In this document: one piece after another, positions 44,178 through 56,537 of the stretch
Layout of the letters: every line of letters starts with the position of its first letter
How positions within the stretch are numbered: position 1 is the stretch's first letter
Source of the DNA: Allorhodoferax sp032337135
GTDB taxonomy: Bacteria > Pseudomonadota > Gammaproteobacteria > Burkholderiales > Burkholderiaceae_C
DNA length: 64,000 nucleotides
Assembly: GCF_032337135.1 (NCBI RefSeq)
Contig: NZ_JAVXZZ010000001.1
Coordinates: forward strand, 1,054,001-1,118,000
Direction: 5' to 3'
Made by a program: the position numbers and the translations under genes
Notes under the pieces: generated by a model
What the model was told of the DNA's origin: nothing
The model's database searches: none
The model's input: the letters and a program-made list of their open reading frames with translations, nothing else

Positions 44178-44684
44178 TCAGTAGTTCCCCTTGTAGCCGA
44201 CCAGCACAACCGAGCCACCGCTCCAGGTCACGGTCACCGTCACGGCCTTGAGCACCGTCGCGCCGCCTCCTGTCACAGTGGCGGGTGCGGCCACAGAAAC
44301 AGCCACGTTGTACGTACTCAACCCCGGGACTGTGGCCCCCGTCACATCCACGATACCGCCAGCAGTGCTGTAGCCGTTGTAGTCGTCCACATCGTCCCAG
44401 AGGTTGCGGCTTGCCTCCTGGTCGGCAGCTACCCGGGCTGCCGGGCATACCGGTGCGGCGGGCGGCGCCAACGTGGCGGTATCGGGGTCGCAATACTCCT
44501 TGAGCGTGATCTCCTCCAGCATGGATTCCGCCACCGCCAGGGCCTGCTTGCGCACCATGGGGTCAGCCGATGAGGCCACCACCGTGTTGCTCACCAGCAA
44601 GATACCAGCCAGCCCGGAAGCCACCACCACGATGAAGATGATGACCTCGATGAGGGTGAAGCCCTGGGCGGTGCGTTTAGTCAT
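44178..44684 (-). CDS. mshD: MSHA minor pilin MshD
   Basis: A 168-residue minor pilin with prepilin motif QGFTLIEVIIFIVVVASGLAG (cleavage before Phe; Glu5 present). The globular domain has QALAVAESMLEEITLKEYC and ASRNLWDDVDDYNGYS, typical of PilV/MshD-like proteins. ATG 44684 is chosen: its ATGACTAA sequence contains the mshC stop. A second ATG at 44690 is possible. It belongs to the pilus priming complex. Confidence 0.92.
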   Translation of the reverse strand: MTKRTAQGFTLIEVIIFIVVVASGLAGILLVSNTVVASSADPMVRKQALAVAESMLEEITLKEYCDPDTATLAPPAAPVCPAARVAADQEASRNLWDDVDDYNGYSTAGGIVDVTGATVPGLSTYNVAVSVAAPATVTGGGATVLKAVTVTVTWSGGSVVLVGYKGNY

Positions 44685-45204
44685 GCACATACCCGGTGGC
44701 GGCTTCCACGGTAATCGTGCGGCCTCCCCCAGTCACCGTGAAAGTCTGCACGGTGGCGAGGGCAGCGCCGCTGGTGTCAATCGGTTGCCCCAAGCCATCA
44801 AAACTGAAATTGGCTGGCGGGCGGGTGGCATAGCTGACACCGGAAACAGCCAGGGCAGCCTTTCCGTCCGGCCCATTCAGCGCCGTCGAACAGGAGGATG
44901 TGGCAGCTGTGGCGGCAATGGAAAGGCTGATACCACTGCTGGTAATTGACAGGCACACCGTACGCCGCTGCGCAATAGCGGTCTTCTGGGCATAGCGCAG
45001 ATAGGACAGCGTCACGTCCTCCATGCCACGGGCGTCAAAGTCCGATCGATTGAAGATGCGTGGCGCTGCGTAGGCCGCGAGGATGCCCAGAAGCACCAAC
45101 ACCATGATGAGTTCGATGAGCGTGAAGCCGTACTGACCCACGGATCCACGCTGACGACGCCCAACCGTAGACTTGGCACCTGCATTTCGAATTTCACTCG
45201 ACAT
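44677..45204 (-). CDS. mshC: MSHA minor pilin MshC
   Basis: A 175-residue minor pilin of GspH/FimT type. It has an unusually long positively charged leader (about 25 residues) before the prepilin motif YGFTLIELIMVLVLLGILAA. The globular part has RYAQKTAIAQRRTVCLSI and ends TVEAATGYVHD. Two Cys are spaced for a disulfide. It is first of the C-D-O-P-Q block, and its promoter must lie in the 115 bases upstream, shared with the divergent O-antigen-ligase gene. Confidence 0.92.
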   Translation of the reverse strand: MSSEIRNAGAKSTVGRRQRGSVGQYGFTLIELIMVLVLLGILAAYAAPRIFNRSDFDARGMEDVTLSYLRYAQKTAIAQRRTVCLSITSSGISLSIAATAATSSCSTALNGPDGKAALAVSGVSYATRPPANFSFDGLGQPIDTSGAALATVQTFTVTGGGRTITVEAATGYVHD

Positions 45205-45319
45205 ATGGTCAGCAATTGTTGCTATTTGATTGGTAGCAAACCGCCCAACATGGAAGCCGTCCTATTGTAGGACAGCGCTCTGTCCAAGCATACAGTGCAG
45301 GGCCTCCTATGATGCGCAT

Positions 45320-47431
45320 GTGAACTCCCGCCCCATCCCAACCCTCAGCAACGATTGGTCTGCCGGTATCCTGGCCGCCACACTGTTCCTCGTTCCCGCT
45401 GTGGGTGTCCCGCATGACTACCTGCTACAGGACACCCTGAAGTCCGCGGTGGCTGCCTTTGGCGTCCTCGCTGCCGGTCTGCTTTTCTTCATGGCGCGAT
45501 GCATACAGCCACGTGCGCTTGCCTGGCACTGGATTGTCCTGATTCCGGTGACCCTTTGCCTGTATGCCCTGTGCAGCTCCGTCTGGGGTCACGCCTACCT
45601 GAGTGCAGTCGAGTCATTGCGTTGGCTGCTCATCGGCGCGCTGGTGTTCCTGTCCCTGAACGTCTTCGCCGGGCCACGGCAATCGCGAGCCTTCTGGGCA
45701 ATCCATTGGGGCGCAGTGGCGGCTTCCCTGTGGATCATGGTGTATGTCTGGACTGGCCTGACACCCTTCCCCCAGGGGGCACCACCCGCCGCCACGTTCT
45801 ACAACCGGAATTTCGCGGCCGAGTACATCGTGACGACGCTGCCGCTCTCTTTCTACTTGGCATGGAAACATCGCTCAGTCTGGAGCGTCGGCGTTTCCGG
45901 ACTACTACCGGTGCCCGGAACCATTGCAGTCCTGATGACCGGTACCCGTTCGGCACTGCTGGCCTTGCTGGTCTACGCATGTTGCGCTGTCGCCTGGCTA
46001 GCCTGGCGTCGCGTCCACAAGCTAGCCTTGCCGGATCGCGCCGGGCGTGCATCCTTGCTCACCACGGCCTTGTGCGTGGTCGTGCTCGGAAGCATACCGT
46101 CGAGCCGCTATTCCCAGCTCCCCAGCCACAACGACAAGCTGTGGGACCACGTGTTTGCACGGGCCCAGAGTGTTTCCTCAGAGTTGGAACCGCCGAAGAG
46201 TTCATTCAACATGCGGGTCGCCATGTGGAAGGCAAGCGTGCGGATGTTGCAGGACAAGCCGTGGACAGGCGTGGGAGCGGGTGCCTGGGAGGTGGAGGTG
46301 CCTCGCTACCAGGATCCTGACACGATGCTGGAACTCGACTACTACGCCCACAGCGATATCCTGCAGTTGCTGAGCGAATATGGTCTGGTCGTTGGCGGCC
46401 TGTCGTTGGCATTCCTTCTTGCTGCTTGTCTGCAACGCGCGGCACCGACTCCGCCGCTGCCACAAGATCCGCAACGCTATGCGCTGCTTGCCGCCCTGAT
46501 CGGTCTGGCTACCGTTTCATTGTTCGGCTTCCCACTGCGGCTTGCGGGGGGCGGCATGCTCTTCGCCGTGCTGCTCGGAATGCTGTTTTCACCCGTTGCA
46601 TACCCCGTCCTGGGGAGCCTAGGCAAACGAACCTATGCAGGGGGTGTCGCAGTTTTCTCGTTGGGCCTGCTCGCAGCAGTCTGGCTCACGATGCTGGCCG
46701 GCCGCGCCGAGTATCACCTGCTGCGGGCGTTGGACTACACGCAACAACTGGCCAAAACCCCAAAGACCAGCACCGCCACGGTCCACGATCTGGTGGACCA
46801 CATCCACCACGAGGCCACACTCGGCATCCAGGCCAACCCCCACTACCGCAAGCTCAGTCCGATGATTTCGGAAGTGCTGATGGCGCACTCCCAGTGGCCC
46901 GAGGCGATCTGGATCCTGGAGAGCGTGGTCGCGTCACGGCCGCATGTTCCCGCACTGCTCGAAGGCCTGGCCTTGGCACGCGCCCAACTCGGTGACCGCC
47001 AGGGGGCGGATGCCGCGCTGGCCAAACTGCAAGCGCTGCGGCCGGCTCAGCCGGCAATCCGCAATACCGAACTGGTGGTATTGGCCAATACCGGCCGGGA
47101 CGACACTGCACGGGCTCGCGCCCAGGCATGGCTCGCTGACGGTTTGGTCGACGTGAAACTGCTGCAGTCGATCTACGCACTGGGACTGAAGACCCACGAC
47201 TGGCCATTGGCCCTGTCCGCGCTACGGCACCGCAATCGGCTCTGGCCCGAGCAGGCCGCCGACGGCCACTTCAGGATGGGAATGGTCTACGCCGACCCGG
47301 CGGTACACAACCGCACAGCAGCGGTCGAGGCCTTCCGGCAGGGGCTGGACGTATTGCCACCTGCGCAGCGGGAGAACTACCTGCAACAAGTGCCCGCTTC
47401 ACTGCGGGCGGACGTAGAAAAGGGCACCTGA
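45320..47431 (+). CDS. O-antigen-ligase/PglL-like membrane O-oligosaccharyltransferase
   Basis: A 703-residue multi-membrane enzyme (about 11-12 helices, residues 1-420) of the Wzy_C/PglL family with a C-terminal TPR-like domain (about 430-700). Features are FYNRNFAAEYIVTTLPLS, MTGTRSALLALL, WTGVGAGAWE and the conserved lumenal His of AHSDILQLLSEYG. PglL-type enzymes move a lipid-linked glycan to Ser/Thr of pilins; WaaL-type ones move O-antigen to lipid A core. Its position inside the MSHA locus, between mshA and mshC but on the opposite strand, favours pilin glycosylation. The start is uncertain: GTG 45320 is used; a GTG at 45230 would add 30 residues with no helix. No clear ribosome site is visible. 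Confidence 0.8.
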   Translation: MNSRPIPTLSNDWSAGILAATLFLVPAVGVPHDYLLQDTLKSAVAAFGVLAAGLLFFMARCIQPRALAWHWIVLIPVTLCLYALCSSVWGHAYLSAVESLRWLLIGALVFLSLNVFAGPRQSRAFWAIHWGAVAASLWIMVYVWTGLTPFPQGAPPAATFYNRNFAAEYIVTTLPLSFYLAWKHRSVWSVGVSGLLPVPGTIAVLMTGTRSALLALLVYACCAVAWLAWRRVHKLALPDRAGRASLLTTALCVVVLGSIPSSRYSQLPSHNDKLWDHVFARAQSVSSELEPPKSSFNMRVAMWKASVRMLQDKPWTGVGAGAWEVEVPRYQDPDTMLELDYYAHSDILQLLSEYGLVVGGLSLAFLLAACLQRAAPTPPLPQDPQRYALLAALIGLATVSLFGFPLRLAGGGMLFAVLLGMLFSPVAYPVLGSLGKRTYAGGVAVFSLGLLAAVWLTMLAGRAEYHLLRALDYTQQLAKTPKTSTATVHDLVDHIHHEATLGIQANPHYRKLSPMISEVLMAHSQWPEAIWILESVVASRPHVPALLEGLALARAQLGDRQGADAALAKLQALRPAQPAIRNTELVVLANTGRDDTARARAQAWLADGLVDVKLLQSIYALGLKTHDWPLALSALRHRNRLWPEQAADGHFRMGMVYADPAVHNRTAAVEAFRQGLDVLPPAQRENYLQQVPASLRADVEKGT

Positions 47432-47439
47432 GTGCCCTT
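47420..47439. terminator. hairpin between ligase and mshA
   Basis: A perfect 8-bp stem AAGGGCAC / GTGCCCTT with loop CTGA containing the ligase stop codon. The minus-strand side is followed by four T residues, so it more probably ends mshA transcription, while on the plus strand the T-tract is weak. Confidence 0.6.
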
Positions 47440-47462
47440 GTTAGACGCCTCGGAAAAGCGCT

Positions 47463-47846
47463 TTAGTTGATAGAAATGATCGTTGCAGTCGCAGTGGCGT
47501 TGGTCGACGTTTGCGTCAACGTGCAGGCAGTGGCCGTACCAACGGTAGCGCTCACGGTGCCGGACAGCGTATAGCCGGTTGGCAAACCACCTTGAAGAAT
47601 GTTGCCTGCGGCGGTCTGGCATGCAACGTTGGCCGTTGCGGATCCATTGCCGGTGGTAACGCTGCGCGCCGCGTAGTTCACCGAACTGGCCGAGGTAATG
47701 CCGCCAGCGACCCCTTCCAATGCGGCGGTTTTGGCATCGGAGCTGAGATCCACAAACTTGGGAACGGCCACGGCCGCCAGGACGCCGAGGATGACGATCA
47801 CCATCACGAGCTCGATCAGCGTAAAGCCTTGTTGGGTACGTTTCAT
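47463..47846 (-). CDS. mshA: MSHA major pilin MshA
   Basis: A 127-residue type IVb pilin. It has a short leader (MKRTQQG), then FTLIELVMVIVILGVLAAVAVPKFVDL (Glu5 after cleavage), and a small globular domain, Ala/Thr/Ser-rich, with two Cys near the end (NVACQTAAGN and ATACTLTQT) for a disulfide loop. AAAGG lies just upstream of ATG 47846. Many Thr and Ser residues (TSTNATATAT at the C-terminus) make it a plausible O-glycosylation target for the neighbouring ligase. It is separated from mshF by 157 bases, so it may have its own promoter. Confidence 0.93.
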   Translation of the reverse strand: MKRTQQGFTLIELVMVIVILGVLAAVAVPKFVDLSSDAKTAALEGVAGGITSASSVNYAARSVTTGNGSATANVACQTAAGNILQGGLPTGYTLSGTVSATVGTATACTLTQTSTNATATATIISIN

Positions 47847-48003
47847 ATTGCTTACCTTTCGTTCAAAAAATTGGCCGGACTGTCGGGCCACCAACGTCAA
47901 CGTAGCGAAGTGCTACAAATTCTAGAGAAAACTCTGCAGGTTGTGTGCGAGGTTTTGTGCATAAGTGCCTGTTGTTCCACACAAAAACCACGCTCGCTTC
48001 ACT

Positions 48004-48492
48004 TTACTCCACTGCCATTCCGAGCCAGACGTAACGGTCCAGCGGCACCAGCGTCCCTACCCCCGCCTGAGCCCGACTTTGGAACCACAGGGCATCGAGC
48101 CCATCCTTGGACTCCAGCCCGGTTGCATACAGCGGCTTGTAGCCGATGCAGCGGCACTGACCGTCAAACGCCCACTGCCCTGGCGCCACCTGGCTCAGGT
48201 CGCGGCCTTGCACTTCTCCGGCGTAGTTCGGTGGAAACGCGCCCATCGCCGTGAAGGGATTGGCACTGGACTCCGGCGCGGCCGACGCCTGTCCGCGCAC
48301 CTGCACTTGCAGGTGTTCCAGCACCATGGCCGTACGCATGGTGCCAAGCGTGGTCATGACCGCGGCGCGCTCGGCCTGGCCGTGAACCCGGCTGGCATAC
48401 AGGCCAAAGACCCAGACGAAACCCAATACCACCAGCGCCAGGATGGCCCATTCGACCATGCGTCCCCCGCCGACCGAAACGGTGCGGGCCAT
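48004..48492 (-). CDS. mshF: MSHA biogenesis protein MshF
   Basis: A 162-residue bitopic protein of the MshF type. One N-terminal helix (about residues 12-32, MVEWAILALVVLGFVWVFGLY) is followed by ERAAVMTTLGTMRTAMVLEHL and a small beta-rich periplasmic domain with Cys residues in GQCRCIG. The ATG at 48492 follows mshG by 3 bases. The family assignment rests on this helix and on its fixed place between mshG and mshA. Confidence 0.85.
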   Translation of the reverse strand: MARTVSVGGGRMVEWAILALVVLGFVWVFGLYASRVHGQAERAAVMTTLGTMRTAMVLEHLQVQVRGQASAAPESSANPFTAMGAFPPNYAGEVQGRDLSQVAPGQWAFDGQCRCIGYKPLYATGLESKDGLDALWFQSRAQAGVGTLVPLDRYVWLGMAVE

Positions 48493-48495
48493 GGC

Positions 48496-49737
48496 CTAGC
48501 CGCCTCCCTTGCCCATGGCGGCCTGCCCCATGTTCCACATCGGCAGGAAGACCCCCAACGCCAGCAGCAGCACCAGTACGCCAATAACCGCGAGCAGCAG
48601 GGGTTCGATCGATGCCGACAAGCCCTTGATGGCGTAGTCGGTGTCGCGTTCGTACATTTCGGCGATCTCGAACAGCAGCGAATCGAGTTCACCCGTTTCC
48701 TCACCGACCTGGATCATCTGCAGCACCACGGGAGTGAACACCCCGGTGGTGGCGGCACAGCGTGAAATGCTTTCGCCACGCTCGATGCCGTCGCGCATCT
48801 GCTCGATGCGTGCACCGATGAAGGCGTTGTCCACCGTCTGCGCCACCACCGTGAGCCCCTGTACCAGCGGTACCCCACTTTGGTTGGAGAGCGCAAAGCT
48901 GCGGGCAAATCGCGCCAGGGTGGCCTTCTGGATGATTTCACCGACGATGGGCAGGGTCAGTTTCTTCGCATCCCACCAGTAACGCCCCTTGTCGGTCTTG
49001 AGAAAACTCTTGGTGCCAAACCAGGCAGCGATGCCCCCCACAATCAAGGCCGGCCACCAGGCAATCATCCATGCAGAGAAGGCCAGCAGGCCGCGCGTGA
49101 TGAGCGGTAGTTCCGTCTTGAAGCCTGCGAACACCTTGGCAAAGACGGGGATCACGAAGATGTTCAGCACCACGATGGCGATGGCCATCGCGACCAGCAC
49201 GAAGATGGGGTAGCGCACCGCCTGCTTGATGCGCTCCTTCACGTCGCGCTCGAACTCCATGTGCTCGGTCAAGCGCAGGAACACCTCGGTCAGGCGTCCG
49301 GTTATCTCGCCCACCTTGACCATGGAAATATAGAAGGCCCCGAACAGATCCACAAAACGCGACAGCGCGGCCGACAGTTCGCGCCCCTGGTCGAGGCTGG
49401 AGCGGATGTCGCGCAGCATGTCCACCATGGCCGGTTTGGTGGCCGAGGCCTCCAGCCCGGCAAAGGCGCGCAGGATGGGAACGCCCGCCTTGTTCAGGGT
49501 GTACATCTGGCGCGAGAAGATCAGCAGGTCATCGGTAACCACGGGCTTGCGGTTCAGGCGGGCCAGCAGGCCTTCCTTCTGCGCTTCATCCGCCTTTTCC
49601 TTGGCCACGCCGATGAACACCGGCGCCACGCCCATGGCCTTGAGCTGGTCCGCCACACCGCCCTCGGTCATGGCTTCCAGCACGCCTGTGACCGCCTCAC
49701 CCCGGCTGTTGCGTCCGCGCCATTCGTAGCGTGCCAT
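48496..49737 (-). CDS. mshG: MSHA inner-membrane platform protein MshG
   Basis: A 413-residue GspF/PilC-type polytopic protein with two repeats of the F domain. Features are FSRQMYTLNKAGVPI, the repeat-1 hallmark, LRDIRSSLDQGRELSAAL, and the second repeat FARSFALSNQSGVPLVQGL, with MIQVGEETGELDSLL. Three membrane helices are evident. It begins 5 bases after mshE and ends 3 bases before mshF. It forms the platform acted on by the MshE ATPase. Confidence 0.95.
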   Translation of the reverse strand: MARYEWRGRNSRGEAVTGVLEAMTEGGVADQLKAMGVAPVFIGVAKEKADEAQKEGLLARLNRKPVVTDDLLIFSRQMYTLNKAGVPILRAFAGLEASATKPAMVDMLRDIRSSLDQGRELSAALSRFVDLFGAFYISMVKVGEITGRLTEVFLRLTEHMEFERDVKERIKQAVRYPIFVLVAMAIAIVVLNIFVIPVFAKVFAGFKTELPLITRGLLAFSAWMIAWWPALIVGGIAAWFGTKSFLKTDKGRYWWDAKKLTLPIVGEIIQKATLARFARSFALSNQSGVPLVQGLTVVAQTVDNAFIGARIEQMRDGIERGESISRCAATTGVFTPVVLQMIQVGEETGELDSLLFEIAEMYERDTDYAIKGLSASIEPLLLAVIGVLVLLLALGVFLPMWNMGQAAMGKGGG

Positions 49738-49742
49738 TCAGC

Positions 49743-51500
49743 CTAGTCCTCCAGGTCGTCGGCATCGAGGCCGATGCGCATGGCCTCGGCCACGGTGGTA
49801 CGGCCTGCGCGCACCAGCGCCAGGGCATGGTGGGCCATGGTCTGGCCCTTCATGCGCTCGCCCGCCAGGCGCAGGAAGGCACCCGGCTCGGCCCGCGATG
49901 CGGCCTGGGTCAGTTCGGCATCCATCTCCAGCAGTTCGTATACACCCTGGCGCCCGGCGTAGCCGGTGCCGTTGCAGGCCGAGCAGCCCATGCCACGCTT
50001 CGGTGCAAACCCCTCCATGCCCGCGTCGATCATGCTGGTGAGCCAGCCCTGTTCCTGGGGTGTCGGGTGGTGTGGGGCCTTGCACTCGTTGCAGATCAGG
50101 CGCACCAGGCGCTGGGCGATGACGGCCTGCAGCGAGGTGGCCACCATGAACGGAGGCGTTCCCATGTCCAGCAGGCGAAAGGGGGTACTGGCCGCATTGC
50201 GGGTGTGCAGCGTGGACAACACCATATGCCCGGTGATGGCGGCACGCAGGCCGATCTCGGCCGTTTCGGTGTCGCGCATTTCCCCGACGAGAATTACGTC
50301 CGGGTCCTGGCGCAGGCAGGCGCGCAACACCTTCGAAAAGGTGAGTTCGATCTTGTCATTGACCTGCACCTGGGTGATGCCGGGCAGGCGGTACTCCACC
50401 GGGTCTTCCACCGTGATGACCTTGTGCTCGGCCGCATCCACTTCGGCCAGTGCCGCATAGAGCGTGGTGGTCTTGCCGGAACCCGTGGGGCCAGTCACCA
50501 GGATCATGCCGGTGGTGCGGTGGATGATTTCGCGGAAGCGCTTGAGCATCTCCGGCGGCATGCCGATCTGGTCGAGCTTCTTCATCGCCGCGCCCTGGTT
50601 GAGCAGGCGCATCACCACCGCCTCGCCATACACGGTAGGCAAGGTGGACATACGCACGTCCACCGTCATGTCCTTCACGCGCACCGAGAAGCGTCCGTCC
50701 TGGGGCAGGCGCTTTTCCGAAATGTCGAGGCCTGCCATCAGCTTCAGACGCTGCGCCAAGGCGGCGCCGATGCGCTTGTCGGCCTGGGTCTGCACCTGCA
50801 GCACACCATCAACCCGTACCCGTACCTGCAGGCTGCTCTCCAGCGGTTCGATGTGCACGTCGGATGCCCCCACCTGGGTCGCATCCTCGAACAGGCTTTG
50901 CAGCAGACGCACCACCGGGGCGCCTTCGGCACCGACGCTGGCGGTCAGTTCTCCGAAGTCCACCGCGTCACTGAGGTCCTTTTCCAGCGCGCGGGTCAGG
51001 CCGGCGATTTCCTCGGTGCGGCGGTACAGGCGGTCAAAGGTGGCGGTCAGTTGGCTTTCGGGCACTGCCGCAATGGCGATGTTGCGCTTGAGAATGCGCG
51101 TCAACTCGTCGTAGGCAAACAGGTCCAAGGGGTCGCCGAGGGCCACCAGCACCGTGTCGCCGCGGTCTTCCAATACCAGGGCCTTGAAGCGCCGCGCCGC
51201 CGTTTCGGGCAGCAGCTTCACGACTTCAGGCTTGAACGGGAAGGACTTGAGGTTGACGAAGGGAATGCGCAGCTGGCGTGCCAGCCCGTTGGCCAACAGC
51301 TCTTCGGTGATGACGCCGGTTTCGATGAGCAAGCGCCCAACCTTCTTGCCGGTGGTGCGCTGCAGTTCCAGCGTCTGCTGCAGTTGTTCCTGGGAAATCA
51401 GGCGCTGCTGCACCAGCACGTCACCCAATCGAATCTTCTCCGGTCGGCCAGAAGGTGGCCGGGGCGCGTCGGCGGGAGGCTGTCCCGTGGCTGTATTCAT
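49743..51500 (-). CDS. mshE: MSHA pilus assembly ATPase MshE
   Basis: A 585-residue GspE/PilB-type hexameric ATPase. The N-terminus carries a MshEN domain (LGDVLVQQRLISQEQLQ and repeated RLLIETGVITEEL), which in MshE binds c-di-GMP. The C-terminal ATPase has GPTGSGKTTTLYAAL (Walker A), GEMRDTETAEIG (Walker B) and a Cys-zinc motif (CNECKAPHH ... CSACNGTG). ATG 51500 is the natural start. It is first of the MSHA locus. Extension of the pilus should therefore depend on c-di-GMP, which the EAL protein 31 kb upstream could lower. Confidence 0.95.
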   Translation of the reverse strand: MNTATGQPPADAPRPPSGRPEKIRLGDVLVQQRLISQEQLQQTLELQRTTGKKVGRLLIETGVITEELLANGLARQLRIPFVNLKSFPFKPEVVKLLPETAARRFKALVLEDRGDTVLVALGDPLDLFAYDELTRILKRNIAIAAVPESQLTATFDRLYRRTEEIAGLTRALEKDLSDAVDFGELTASVGAEGAPVVRLLQSLFEDATQVGASDVHIEPLESSLQVRVRVDGVLQVQTQADKRIGAALAQRLKLMAGLDISEKRLPQDGRFSVRVKDMTVDVRMSTLPTVYGEAVVMRLLNQGAAMKKLDQIGMPPEMLKRFREIIHRTTGMILVTGPTGSGKTTTLYAALAEVDAAEHKVITVEDPVEYRLPGITQVQVNDKIELTFSKVLRACLRQDPDVILVGEMRDTETAEIGLRAAITGHMVLSTLHTRNAASTPFRLLDMGTPPFMVATSLQAVIAQRLVRLICNECKAPHHPTPQEQGWLTSMIDAGMEGFAPKRGMGCSACNGTGYAGRQGVYELLEMDAELTQAASRAEPGAFLRLAGERMKGQTMAHHALALVRAGRTTVAEAMRIGLDADDLED

Positions 51501-51595
51501 GCGCTATTCCTTTGCGAATGGCAAAAATAATAGCACGCAGGCCTGTCCACGTGGGGACCGGCCTGCCGGGAAACGGATGGCAATCGATCGCGGGC

Positions 51596-52354
51596 TCAGG
51601 CGCCCTGGGCAGCGGCGCCATGGGCCGGTGACAGCACGTTGCCCTGCACGCTGACACGTGAACCGACGCCGTAGCTGGGGTTGCTGAGCTCGATGCTGCG
51701 GGTGCTGCCGTCGTCCATGCGCACCAGCACCCGGTAACTGGTCTGCTGGTTCATGCGCTTCTCGACCGTGTTGCCGGCGTAGGCACCGCCGAGCACGCCG
51801 CCGATGGTGGCCAGGGTCTTGCCGTCGCCGCCACCAAACTGGTTGCCCAGCAGGCCGCCGAGCACGGCGCCTGCCACGGCACCCATGCCGCTGGGTTTGC
51901 CCTCCGCCGCAATGGGTGTGACCGACTCGACCGTACCGCAGTGGGCGCAGGCCACCCGTGCGGGCGCTTGTTCCCACACCGGCTGCGTCGGCATCGCCAC
52001 CGGGCGTGCCGGTGCAGGGGCCGATTGGGATTCTTCCAATGGTGCACGCGTTGCTACATTTTTCGTAGCTGACTGCACAGTATGCGTGCGGACTCCGGCC
52101 TGTTTTGTCTTGGTACTGGAGTCGAGCGCGGGCTTGGACTGGGCTAGGGTTGGCGCCGCCGCGGGCACAGCCTCGGTGGTCGGCGCGCTGGCCACAACGG
52201 CGGCAGGTGCAGCCGCCTTGTCGTGCTGGCTCAAATAGAGCGCAGCGCCACCAGCGCCCAGACCGGCAGTACCCATGACGCCGGCAACAAACCAGAGCCA
52301 GGGAGACGAAGGCGTTGCAGTGGTGGCAACAGGAGCATTGAGCACAGCGGACAT
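51596..52354 (-). CDS. glycine-zipper outer-envelope protein with repeat-derived linker
   Basis: A 252-residue protein. A membrane helix (about residues 19-40) precedes an Ala/Pro/Thr linker, then CAHCGTVESV and a 17-kDa-surface-antigen/SlyB-like glycine-zipper domain (AVAGAVLGGLLGNQFGGGDGKTLATIGGVLGGAYAGNTVEK), with a conserved beta-rich end YRVLVRMDDGSTRSIE. ATG 52354 has AAGGA upstream. Inside the linker, residues TKQAGVRTHTVQSATKNVA are encoded by a copy of the dispersed repeat (52053-52110, opposite strand), inserted in frame. Function is structural/envelope-related; no exact role is known. Confidence 0.85.
   Translation of the reverse strand: MSAVLNAPVATTATPSSPWLWFVAGVMGTAGLGAGGAALYLSQHDKAAAPAAVVASAPTTEAVPAAAPTLAQSKPALDSSTKTKQAGVRTHTVQSATKNVATRAPLEESQSAPAPARPVAMPTQPVWEQAPARVACAHCGTVESVTPIAAEGKPSGMGAVAGAVLGGLLGNQFGGGDGKTLATIGGVLGGAYAGNTVEKRMNQQTSYRVLVRMDDGSTRSIELSNPSYGVGSRVSVQGNVLSPAHGAAAQGA
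52053..52110 (+). repeat. dispersed repeat, copy F (inside a coding region)
   Basis: GCTACATTTTTCGTAGCTGACTGCACAGTATGCGTGCGG plus a GGCCTGTTTTG tail matches the core of copies A and C at TTTT, GTAGCTG, CACAGTAT/CGCAATAT and GCGGGC. It lies in frame within the glycine-zipper gene, on the other strand. Confidence 0.7.
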
Positions 52355-52483
52355 GGCGGGTTTCCTTGCAAAGCGGGGGACTGAACCCCGAAGTTCACTA
52401 ATCAGTCCCCACCTTAACGCCGCCACGGCGCAGCCGATGACGAAACCGGCTTTACGCTTGTAACCCGCCGTAAACCCCTTGCT

Positions 52484-55249
<2,766 letters not shown>

Positions 55250-55254
55250 GGCAA

Positions 55255-56328
<1,074 letters not shown>

Positions 56329-56354
56329 GGGGTCGGCTCTCCTGTGCAAAGGTG

Positions 56355-56430
56355 TCCGAGCGCCGTTAAGAATCTCAAGCCTGACCACCGGAACCCCTGG
56401 TTCGCACTGGCTGCAACGCTCCTTGAGAGT
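56355..56430 (-). promoter_or_regulatory. SAH riboswitch (metH leader)
   Basis: On the minus strand the leader contains P1 TCTCAAG (56428-56422) pairing with CTTGAGA (56379-56373), the conserved AAGGAGCGTTGCA and AGGCTTGAG boxes, an inner stem GAACC/GGTTC, and the pseudoknot GAGCG (56421-56417) with CGCTC (56362-56358). This layout and these boxes match S-adenosylhomocysteine riboswitches, known upstream of SAH-recycling and metH genes in betaproteobacteria. High SAH should increase expression. A TAAAAT just upstream (about 56433-56440) is a possible -10 element. Confidence 0.85.
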
Positions 56431-56537
56431 GGGCTATTTTAAAACAAGGATGCACCTCGGGCGTCCGTCCAGGGGCAATTGGGGAGGCGCCAGCGGCGAC
56501 AATAGGGGTACCCAGACTGGCCCTCCACGCCAGTCTG

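Noticed and set aside
45205..45319. A 30-codon N-terminal extension of the PglL-like protein from 45230
   Set aside because: It has Cys/Pro/Trp-rich sequence without a membrane helix and would consume the shared promoter region with mshC.
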